Source: Saccoglossus kowalevskii (taxonomy: Eukaryota > Hemichordata > Enteropneusta > Harrimaniidae). Taken from it: 32,644 bases of DNA. Position 1 is the stretch's first letter. Every line of letters starts with the position of its first letter. The stretch spans positions 252,362 to 285,005 of the forward strand of contig NW_003126889.1 in the NCBI RefSeq assembly GCF_000003605.2, in the 5' to 3' direction. The notes below the pieces were generated by a model. That model worked only from the letters and a program-made list of their open reading frames with translations, was not told where the DNA came from and searched no databases. Shown here in pieces: positions 14,601-26,600 of this stretch. Position numbers and translations under genes: made by a program.

Positions 14601-17600
14601 GATTGTATTAATCGTACAGGATATTGTCAAATGAAAACCAAATTATTCCAATTGCTGTTAAAATGAAATTATTTCAAATCAGTAATTGTAACAAATTGTG
14701 TAGCAATTAGACGTGAATTACTGTAGAAAGATGTCTCTCGAGAATGTCTTGTAGAAAGCAAGGATTTGTGTATTGTAACATGACCTGCATGCATATAATG
14801 AGGGGTGTGGTCACTTTGAATGGGAAGACGCTTGTTCTTTATAAGATTGAATGAAGGCATTCTCATTAATGAAATATTAGATTGTAAAATGAGGGGGAAA
14901 CTATGCAAGGTCAGATGGCTTGGAAAAGTGAGAATCTGTCTGAACAGGCGAAGATGTTGGATGTTGCTAAAATAAAAACATTCTGAGAGCATGAATATTA
15001 TATATTAGAAATATTAGTGTATTGCAGCAGTTAATGTGTTATATGGCAGACATTTTACTGTCTAGGTTTGACCTGTAGTCATTAAGTGGAGATGAAAGCT
15101 GTCTTATCGCGTTTATCACTAGCATCCAAAGTAAAATTAAAGATGTTCTGTGCCATGGAAGAGGGAGATTAGTTTTGAAATTTTGAATATAAAACTGTTT
15201 AGAATTTGTGTTAAAGTTGCATTAATTTTAACATGCAGTTTGAATCAAGTGTTCTAAATTCTTGGATTATCATTTAAACAAAATGTTTGTAATTGAGTTC
15301 ACCTCAGAAGCCATAACAAGAAACTACTTTATAAAATTGGTCTCCATTTTGTTGAAAAAATAATTCTGAAAATTGTTTTGTTTTTGAAATAACATGCTTT
15401 AAGTGTGAATGTGTTATCTCCCTGCCCTATATTGAGTTGGTGTGCAGGTAATTGTAGGTCAGATTCCTGGCATACTTAGCATGTTACTACACAGGACACT
15501 TTAGTAATTGGAGCGTTTTACAAAGTACAAAACAGTAATAAAATGTCCCCTCAAGGCGGGTTACCTGAAAACTAGAACTACTTATCCTGTAAACTCAATT
15601 TGAAAATATTTACGAACACTTGATGCACAAGAAGTGGTGATGGAGATTGCTTCCACTACTACCCCTTTGCAATTTTCAAGTTTGACTTCAAAAGTTTCAT
15701 GTTTTCTACTCATTGCACAGATGAAGATTGTGTAGGCAATGATCACTATTTGAAAATGTTTTTTCACTTGGACATGTATACATCTTTAATATTTCATAAT
15801 CAGTACACTAGAAAATTTCAGGTCACTGGCCAATGTTAGTTTTGCAAGTTTGCAAAGTAGCTAAGCGAGTTGATTTTTAAAGCAAACTAAATTCGTTAGT
15901 AGCCAACTTAAATAAAACTATTCTACCAGGCGAGTTGATGAGGTTGTCAGATTTGTACTTGTACAGGAATAAACTGATTTGGTGTTCACAGTACAGCTGC
16001 CTGATCGATTCACAAACTATCGCTTGTTGGCCACAGTAGCCTGTACGACAATTTAGAAAGAATTTTATATTTGAAAGTGAAGTCAGTGTGACATTTAGCA
16101 TCTCTGGTATCAGTTTGATTTATGACAATGTCAGTTTAATGAATTTAGAGCCATGTCATTTTAATTGCAAGACAAGGTAGTAAAAATAGTAAATTACAGT
16201 TGTAAAAAGTGGATGGTACGTAGTTAAAAAAGGACTCCTAAAATAGTAGTTTTAACTCTTAAAAATGCAATAGTTGGTGTAAGCGGTAAAATAAATAAGG
16301 CAACCTGGCTGGTTGCCTCATCTTGGATTTTTCTGAACATCACCTTGACATATTTGAAATATGCAATTAATGTTGGGTTATTTGCTGCAGGTAGGCACCC
16401 AGGCATTTAGGCACCCAAGTCTAAATTTCATGTGGTTTGGGGCAAGTTTACTAGTGTGCTTGACCCCATTGTGCAGTATGGCAGTTTACCAGAGTGCTTT
16501 GTTACGACCGGAAGAAATTTGTCTGAGTGTCACAACTGAACAGTGTTAATGTATCTTATTATTCACCCATTTATCATGTCAAAAGGGATCCCTGGCAACT
16601 TTCCCACCTTTCTCTGTGACAGCATCTAGGGACTAGAGTTGGGGAAATCCTCAAATGTCTACTTTAGAGTCTTATAAAAGCANNNNNNNNNNNNNNNNNN
16701 NNNNNNNNNNNNNNNNNNNNNNNNNNNNNNNNNNNNNNNNNNNNNNNNNNNNNNNNNNNNNNNNNNNNNNNNNNNNNNNNNNNNNNNNNNNNNNNNNNNN
16801 NNNNNNNNNNNNNNNNNNNNNNNNNNNNNNNNNNNNNNNNNNNNNNNNNNNNNNNNNNNNNNNNNNNNNNNNNNNNNNNNNNNNNNNNNNNNNNNNNNNN
16901 NNNNNNNNNNNNNNNNNNNNNNNNNNNNNNNNNNNNNNNNNNNNNNNNNNNNNNNNNNNNNNNNNNNNNNNNNNNNNNNNNNNNNNNNNNNNNNNNNNNN
17001 NNNNNNNNNNNNNNNNNNNNNNNNNNNNNNNNNNNNNNNNNNNNNNNNNNNNNNNNNNNNNNNNNNNNNNNNNNNNNNNNNNNNNNNNNNNNNNNNNNNN
17101 NNNNNNNNNNNNNNNNNNNNNNNNNNNNNNNNNNNNNNNNNNNNNNNNNNNNNNNNNNTGTCTAGGACTTGACCTGGAACGCGTTTTTTGACCTGATAGG
17201 TCAAGTCGTTAATTAACCAATCAAAATGCTGGATGATGCCAACGTGATCAAATTACCATAGCTCATTTAAATAATGTATGAACGCAATGCGGAAGTGATT
17301 TGCCGATGTGTGCGATATTTTGGCTTTGATTTTGGTGGGAAAGACGGCATGATTTTTTTTTCAAATCAAGAAATTAGTTAGTTTTTGGAAAGTAAACTGA
17401 GCATTTAAAGAATAATTTAACACTGTTTACTGTGACAACAGCGCATTTGAAACAGAACATTTTCGCGTTGTTTTAATTTCGTTTTTATGGACTTACTGCG
17501 AAATTAAAAACCACGCTGATATTTTCTACAGAGTAGACTAAAAAGACATGTTTCAAGAGATTATAGACCGATTTCTTAAAAATTGTTAGAAACAAAACCA

Positions 17601-20600
17601 TTTTTTTTTTACATAAAAGCCATTCGAACAGTAACAGCGAGGGACTTCCGCGATCGCGTCCATCGCTACGAACCGGTAACCGGTAGTCGATCCGCCGGCG
17701 CCCAATTCACGATCATTACGTGCCAAAATTTCAACTTTGTCTGGCGCTTAATTGAGGTGTAAAATACAAAGTTTTTGTGGCACTGGCGCCTAATTGAAGG
17801 TGGCGCTTAACTGAAGACAAATACGGTAATACTGAATCATTGGTCATTTAATTCAGGTAGAATGGGCGTGGCTCTGCTAGCCTTCAGTAAAAGTCATTGA
17901 AAAATTGACCAGGTATTTCAAAGATTATGACACGTACCTTCAACTTCATAAATTGCTCATCTTGAAGGTTTTTAGTCACCTAGCCTGGCAAATTGCCAGA
18001 ATATGAAGTCTGTATACCTAATAATATAATAGAAATACGGTAGCCATTGAAACTAATGTTAATAATAATCATGTGCATATTGTTTTCATGAAGTCGTGTA
18101 GCCTCATTTCAAAGTATGGCAAGCTCATTTCTAGAGGCCTATTAGCACACATTAATTCATTCCAGAGTAAACCACATTACTGTAATCAAGAATTAGTAGA
18201 AAAGATAGGATAATAAATCTCCCATAATGCCTTGCTTTGTTTATTAGACAAAACTGCATTTGAAATGTTCTAATATGAATGGGGGGGGGGGACATGCAGT
18301 GTTGGTGTGAACTGTATTTGCTCTATTAGTAGTGCATATGTAAAATGCAACAGTGTATCTATGGTAGAGTCTTTTAATGACCCAAAAGAAAAATGACTTG
18401 TTTCATTTAAGGTGTGCTTCAGATGGAACAAATAGGTAAATGACCCCGTCTTTTTGCTCAACTGAGTAACAACTGTTAATACATACATTGTGTACTTTTA
18501 ATATTAATTGCATTATTCGGTTATAAAACTATGGGTAGTTTCTAGATGTTTTTCGGTTTCTAGCATGTTAGAACTCGCTACATTGCAACAACTAATGTCG
18601 CTCAGAAATGAGCAAGCACTAATGGCCTATTTCAACTTGAGGTAATTACTTGTTAGATTAAAAGTAGATTGCTTGCTATGATAATGGGGTAAATAAAATG
18701 GTTTTATGGATCATTGAAATTGTGTCAAGGATGGAATTTATACGACTCGTGTTATTGTACTTGTCACACCACCTTGTTCTAGTTTCAGGAGGCAATTTCT
18801 TTGTTTTTCAGCAATAAATTAATGGACTGTACTGCACTTTCTTGACTAAAGAGGGTGCTCTCAAAATTAGTTAAAAACAAGTAATGTGGTTTTAGTTGCA
18901 TTGCCAAATGTTCAAATCTTTTTTTATGCTCAATCAACAGGACCCTTTCCATGCAAGGCAATTACCAAAGTTCTATGGCAATCTACCAAGGGGTAAGTAT
19001 TTTTGCTCTTTTTTTCTTGTATTATCCAATATTTCTGGAAATGAACCCTAGTTTTGGAGCAAACAGACCAAATAGACCAAATAAGAGTGAATTTTCAGTT
19101 TTTACTCAAAAATGTTTGCTATTTTTGTCCCAATCTTCTGTGAAGTGCAAAGTATAAACATGACTATTTCAAGAGTTTGGTATGGAAAGTGGGAACTTGT
19201 AGTGATTTTGATTTCCGGTGTTCAAGACTTTCCAGCAACATGATTTGGATGCAATACTTTACACATTTATTTATCAATTTTTTTTTTCACCAAATGTACG
19301 CAATGACAAATGTTTATTTATGAGTTGAAGGTTTCAAAGATGACTCATCTATTGGACACCTGCATTAGAACCTTGCAGGGTATATACTTCTGGTACCACT
19401 TGCTGTTAATCAGTTTTGTACTTACAATTTTAAAATGTTCACTCTTACAGAGAGCCATTCATAATGTTATCTGGAGGTATGCCCCGTGCTAGCTATGGTG
19501 ATCGCAACTGTATCACCGTAATGCAAGGAAAGACACAGGTAGCCTTTGATTTCACATCTCGTGTGCTGGATTTCTTCACCGTTTCCGACACAGACGAAGA
19601 GTGCGAGTATGATGATCCACATTCTTTGGTTGTTTTGGTGGAAGAGGAACTAGTGGTCATTGACCTACAGAGTGAAGGGTAGGTACTAGCTAACCTCTAA
19701 TGTGAAACATGAAAATTTCTCCTTTACTTTACATCATAACAGAATATTGCTCATGAAACTAATGATTCTTTGTTTTCCTATAGATGGCCTACTTTCAATA
19801 AGCCCTACCTGGCTTCTTTGCATGCATCTGCTATAACTACCACCACACATTGCAGTAATGTACCCAATGATGTCTGGGAGAAAATACAGAAAGCAGGAGA
19901 AACTCAAATGGCGCAAACATTCTCACAGAGGGTAAATATTAGTTACATTTCAATAAATCTTGGATGCCAAAGTTCCTGTTCAGATCGATGTGCCCACTGT
20001 TACAAATACCTTCCACAGAACTGTGGATAGCAATAATGCACGAGTATGGAACAGTATTCAAGGGGGGAGTAGTCTTAGTCTGTTGAGCAATCAAATTGCA
20101 GACTAAACTTGATTTTGGAGATTCAAATTTCAGATTGTTACAAAATCATTTGTTAGAAAGCACAATGACCCTGATTTAGATATGTATAAGGGAAAGTTTT
20201 CGCATTCATAGGTGAATGACTAATTTCTTATTATAGGAATGGCCAATCAATGGTGGTAAGAATTTGTCTGAAGAACCAATGTCTAAAGATCTGCTGTTGA
20301 CAGGACACGAAGATGGTACTGTTAGATTCTGGGATGCTTCCACTGTTGCCTTGAAATTGATCTACAAATTAAACACCTCCAATGTATTCATGTCTGAATC
20401 GGAACATGCTGAAGGTAATGCTGGTGGCGAGGGAGATGACGACTGGCCTAGATTCCGCAAGGTGAGTATTCTGATTGCTGGCAGAAAAAAAAGCTTGAAA
20501 CAGTGTTGTGCAGTAAATTGTGGTGAAAATGAGTTCACCAATTTTTGTCAATCGTATAACGATAACTTTTATTTTTTTAGGTTGGTAGTTTTGATCCATA

Positions 20601-23600
20601 CAGTGATGATCCTCGTTTAGGAATCCAGAAAATCATCCTCTGTTCAGTGACTGGAAAGTTGGTTGTTGCTGGAACAGCTGGACAGGTTATATGTTTGAAC
20701 TTGGGTGAAGAAGAAATTGAACAGAGTATTGAGGTAAGTTGAATGTCTTATGGTGATTCAGAACAATACTTGTTCGCTGGAATTGTACTTGCTCATTGAT
20801 TGCATGCATTTGTGTCATTGATCTAGAGACGTGTAATGTTGAATCTAATTTTGTTCTTGCCTGTAGACACATGCTGTGAATATAGTTAGTGATCGTGATG
20901 AGTTTGTATGGAAAGGACATGACCAACTTAATGTGAAGACTGATGATGTGAAGATGGCACCAGGCTTCCAAGCTAATTTTGTAGTTCAGTGTACCCCTCC
21001 AGCTGCGATTACAGCTTTGGCCACTTCTGTTGACAAAGGTCTTTTAGCTGTAGGTACCAGTCATGGTTACGCACTGTTTGACGCAAATCAGAAGAAGATG
21101 GTGATCACCAAGTGTACCCTGAATCCCAGTGACTTGTCAGCAAGTGGAGAAACTCCCATGTCCCGTCGCAAGTCATTCAAGAAGTCTCTGCGTGAATCAT
21201 TCCGCCGTCTTCGTAGGCGCCGTTCGCGTAAAGAGAAGGAAGACAAACCACGTGTTGAGGCTGTTCCAACAACAGATCTTGATGCCCCTACACCAGAGAA
21301 AGAGGACACCCCAGCAGCTGAAGCCACCGAAGAAAAAGCAGAGGAGCCCAAAGAGGAAGAAGAGAAAGAAGTGAAAGTTGAAGAAACAGAGAAAATGCCT
21401 GTTGAAAGAAAAGTTGAAGCTCGTAGTAAAGATGATGCTATGACCAGTATGGTGAGATCACTGTATTTTGCAAGCACATTCATCCGTGATGCTAACACAA
21501 TGACCACTACATTCTGGGCTGGTACAAATGCTGGAACAATCTACGTTTACACAATATCTGTTCCAGATGATGAAAAACGTGATGAAGTAGATGTCAAAGC
21601 TGAACTTGGTGAGTTTAGATCTACTGAAAATATTCTCATCTAGTTTTTGTATGGTGTACCATTTTATGAAAGAATTTCACTGTTTAATTTCTGATGACAG
21701 GCAAGGAGATACGTTTGAAGCATCATGCACCAGTGGTAGCCATGTCTGTGATAGACCACGATGGATATCCATTGCCAGATCCTATTGATGTTACTAATGA
21801 AAGATGTAAAGCACCAAATATGTCTGGTGGACATTCTATTGTCATCTGTTCTGAAGAACAGTTCAAGGTATGACTTCAATTTCTATAGAGATCAAGATTC
21901 TTTTGACTGTAATTATATTTGAAGCTGAAACTAGTTTTATGAAAGTAAATTTGTATGTGACTTGTGTTTTGTCATTTTGTAGGTGTTCTCTCTCCCTAAT
22001 CTGAAACCTAAACACAAGCATAAGTTGACTGCTCATGATGGATCCCGTGTCCGTAAAGTCTCATTCATCAATTTCAGGAGTAGAAGTGGTAAGTAGTTTG
22101 TTAATCACTTTAATTTCTTTACCTGGAGGTGTTTTCTTGTTCAGAAATCTTATGAATTGCATAAGATGCGTGAATTGACTACGAGCTCGAATGCAGTTTT
22201 CATCAAATTTGACTTGTCAAATGTCTATAGCATTTTAAACATGGAAATATGCCAAAATACTAGTTTGTTGAATCACGTGTGATTTTTCTCAACACTATGA
22301 CCTTTCATATATAATGCCTGATCTTGCATTGAATGAGAAATGGCCCATTTCAAAATACAAATTTCTTTAGTTTGAAAATCATGTTATTAAATTGTGAAAT
22401 GATAACATTTATAGCATCAATAAAATACTGGTTATTTTTCTACCTCTCGCTGTATTAGTTAAAATCACACTGAATGAAAATTTATCTGAGATGCTGAAGA
22501 AACCTAGCCACTTCTGTAAAATGTTACTAACAATTTTTGTTCTCTCCATCTCAGATGACAATTATTCAGAGAACTGCGTTACTTGTTTGTCCAATCTGGG
22601 AGATTTGCATATCTTTAGCATTCCACATCTGAAATCACAATTAAAAAAATCAGCAATTCGTAAAGAAGATATCACCGGAATCAGTTCATGCATTTTCACG
22701 TGTCGTGGGGAAGGATTCTACCTGCTATCGCCATCAGAATTTGAGAGGTAAGCCTCTTATAGACATTATTTTGAATAAGAAAATAGACTAGTCTTGATTC
22801 AGTATCTGCAAGGTATCTTTTACATATCCAGTTTATCAGAGCCACTATATTTAGTTTGACACTATATAGTTTAACAACTAATGTCTATTTCAGGTTCTCA
22901 TTGTCTGCTCGGTACATCAAAGAACCGATGTGTATGCTAGAATTGAAAGAAGGAATGAGGCCAACACCACCTGAGCCTGAACCAGAGCCAGAGCAAACAG
23001 AGGAGAAAGAAAAAGATGAGGGAGAAGAAAAGACTGATGCTGAAACTGCAGAGGGGGAGAAAGATAAAGAGGAAGAAGAAACAAAAGATGGTGGTGAAGA
23101 GGAAGAAACACCTGCAGCGACTGAACAAAAAACTGATGATCCAGAAGCCACTGCCCAAGAACCAGATGGTAAAACTTTAGCTCAACTCTTGTGATATAAA
23201 ACAGATCTGATCTGAATTATCAGTTGTGGCTAACCAAATTGTCATAGCCCGGTTAGATCTGTTGGTACTTGAAGAATGTGAATGTCTGAGAATGCTGATT
23301 GCCATGGTATCTTGTGTTTAGTATTGTGTGCACTGGACTTGTGAATAATAAATTGAATAGCACTGGGTGATTTTTTTTTAGGTGGTGTTATGGGTAATAT
23401 TTGCATGGCATGTTACAACACTGACAATTCACAAATGCTGGCACTTCCAAGGCAAAAGCCCCCATGTTGTCATAGCAACAAGGTGGTATGGTTGTATAAG
23501 TCAACAATAGTTGATAATGTGGTTTGGTCTAGCACTGTCTATTCCCTTTCATACTGTCTGTTTAGAGCACTGTATTCTCTGTATCACAGTAAAAAAAACA

Positions 23601-26600
23601 TCACTAAGAAACTATGAATTGCACATCTTGTTTCTTTCTAATCTTTATTTGCTCTTTGCCAATTATTTATTTTATTGTGTACTAATTTGAAATTTCCTTT
23701 CATTTTATATTTACTTTACTCACCTTTGCTGCTAGAGCGCATACTATTTGAATCCACTCCCTATTCCACCACGTCAATTGCACCGAGACTGAATACCTAT
23801 CGGTATGTCACGGTAGAAACGACTACAAGTAGTGGACGCATTCAGAGAACACAGGTTGTTGACTCCCAGTTTGATACTTTATTTGAAAAGCAATCACAGC
23901 GAAATAGTGGTACCTACCAACACGGCATGACGTGGGATATTGTCCAGTCGGTTCTCCCAGATGAGAACGTTGGAAGTAAGAAACCCCTTGATGCATGATT
24001 TGCGTTGCCCAGTATTGTAATGTGCAATGCACTTGTGTGAATCCGGTTTAACATGGTGTAGCAGGTAACAGCTGGGTCACTCATCCTCGCTTCAAATGAG
24101 ATTCTTCTATGTCATTAATAAGTCCATTGTTTTTGTCCATCAAGACTGCATGAATTCGTACGTCTCCTAGTAATTCATGCCCAAGTCTTCCATTGTCACA
24201 TGTAGTGGTGTCTTTACTCTGTAGTTTGGTTTGACCATGGGGTCTATGCCTTGGAATGTGTACATGCACACACTTTGATACATGCTAAAACAGCAGCTTG
24301 CATTTGGGTGGCTTACTGATAGATAAGATTGTATGGCTCTTTTACAACTTCTGCTCGAGGTGCAGTATTTTGCTTTATTTTATTGGTGTTTTTTTAAGGG
24401 AAGACAAATCTGTGTTTGCATTATAGAATTAGTCGAGGAAGTTGATGTGATATTGGCTAAGGCTGGTATCTCTGATGCTAATGATACAGTAGAAGAAGAA
24501 ACACAACAAGACATCACAGTAGATGAAGTAAAAGATTATCAGAAGTAAGTATGTTTGTGTGCTTGCAGCTTGAACAAGCATTGTCTTAATAGCCATCTAC
24601 TAGGTTGCTGAAGAACACCAGCTTCATAAATTGTTCAAATATATACCAAACTATTTCCTGGACATGGCTAAACCAACATTCAATACTAAACTTCAAACTG
24701 GAGAAATAATTTAATAAAATCCCTGATCAAGCATAGGGTCTCGGGATACACAAGCGTTGACACTACTCAAACTTGATTTCTGTACATTGTTGATTTACCA
24801 ATCTAAGTTTTATTGATCTAACTGTAATTTCAATTTATTTTTCAACAGTGAAGATGAAGGTGAAACCAAAGCAGGAGAAGGTAAGATGGAAGGCGAAGAA
24901 GAGTGATTATTTGATTTCATCCTGGTCAGTTTTCTCGTATTGCCAAATTACATCATTGTATTTCATCTGATTACATTGTTTTGTTGAATGTCATCATTGA
25001 ACGCTGCATTTTGCATGCTGTGATAGAATTTGACCAGGTGACAGTTTTAACTCGCTGCCTATTGGTTAAAATGTTGTGACATGGCTTAAGCTGATGCTGT
25101 GAATAACTGAATATCAGCAGTAAGCAAAAGTTGCACATTTGTCAAGGTTTAGTTCTTAGATTGCTTGTAAAAAAAGCTTAAATGTCACTCAATTTAACAA
25201 TCATATTTAACCCTTGAACACCAAGTCAATGTCCAGAATAGAAGTGTAATTTTTTTTATACATTTTAAAAACTTGTGATCTATGGACATGGAAATTGTCA
25301 ATTCATCCAAAATTAACCAAAAAATGAAAGTGCGTAAAATTGTTGGCACTAAAATTGTGGCAAAGATTTGTGGTATTGAAAGGGTTAAAGAATCATCATT
25401 TGTACAAGTGTGTGTGTGTAAGATTTGTGGGCATGCTGCATGGTTGCCTTGGCAATGGATAATAACATTCAACTAAGTTGCAAACATTAATATCACTGTT
25501 ACTTCATATGAAAATATACCTTGCATGATACCATGGCAATCGGTCAACATGTTCTGTTCTATGTATCGATTTCTGGTAAATTGGCGCCGTCAGTAATCTG
25601 GTCCGTCTACTGTAATATTTTCCTTAGCATGTTACCATGACAAAGTTTGTCTAGCTGACAGTTATCTCATCATTAGTGTCACTTTTTCAATCTCCCCCCA
25701 AAACGTGGCTTTTTTCATCTGCATGTTGGCTTTCCTTTCTTTGTCTGTCTGTCCTACTTACATAACCTTTCTAAGTGATTTACTGCTTGCAATACTTCAC
25801 TAAACTGCAAGAAATCAAGAATTCGCTAACTGGATGAAATTTACCAGCCATTTTTAGTGGTGTGCACGATGACGAGTTCTTTTCTTTTTTCTCTCTCTGG
25901 TTGCGGTTTATGTTTTATTTCCACCAATCTGAACATCCATGTATGCTATGTATAGCAGGCGGCTTATCAAGTGAAGCTGAAAGCGCACAGAACCCAACAA
26001 CTGAAGAGGTTAGGATTCCTTAGAATATTGCTCCTACGCTAGATCTGTAGTTGGATATCAACTCGGCTGCAAACACTTTTACATATATATGTTTTTTTTG
26101 TATAAAATAAAATGTAGCTCTAGATGATAGCATTCAATTTCTGACACTAAAAAAAATTTGCTCTCACACTGTCAACTGAGAAAAACGTGCAAAACCCAGT
26201 GAGTACTTGCATGTGCACGTAACAAGGCAGCAAGAACAGTGTAATCAAACTTGATGAATTTCCAGCCAAGTTCTTCCACTAATCACTCCATCCATCTCAT
26301 CAAACCATATCATTTCACTCCGGCTTAAAACTATACCTTCTTTAGACCTTTCTAAATAATATCAAAGTTTATCGTGATAAAATCTTTTTAAAAGCTTGGG
26401 TTAAAAGCTAAATTATATTTCAGTTTACTTTTTTTTTTTCATTCTGAACCTGCTTTGTTTTAGATTCTAAACAAATGTTCCTGGTGCTCATGTCTGACCA
26501 CATCTGACAGGCTCAAAGTATTGGGCTACTGTCTCCTCATTATCATTTTTTATATCTTTTCCCTTCTCATGCTTGCATATTTATGTTGGATGAAGTAAGT

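Larger units (their letters stand above)
14087..18940 (+). other. llgl intron 7 (about 4.9 kb, with assembly gap)
   Basis: AT-rich intron with no recognised open frame. It contains a 21-bp hairpin at 16298-16318, the gap at 16683-17158, repeat-like sequence at 17159-17830 and a G run at 18281-18291. Its true length is unknown because of the gap. Confidence 0.85.

Noticed and set aside
16655-17204. Open frames on both strands across the gap
   Set aside because: They consist almost wholly of N and carry no information.
21088-21507. 139-codon minus-strand open frame opposite exon 13
   Set aside because: A shadow of the Glu/Lys/Arg-rich coding sequence; it reads as Ser/Phe low complexity. The same holds for the minus-strand frames opposite exon 17 at 22885-23158.
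23382-23617. Open stretch in intron 17 after a T-run and AG that continues the frame of exon 17
   Set aside because: No good donor in the needed phase 1, no similarity to the family, and the composition is intron-like.
25628-25804. 58-codon hydrophobic open stretch after a good acceptor (CCTTAG), in the phase left by exon 20
   Set aside because: It has no convincing donor, ends in TAA without a nearby poly(A) hexamer, and is T-rich DNA that translates into hydrophobic residues by default. It is a useful warning for the call at 26464, which differs in having donors and a phase-linked partner.
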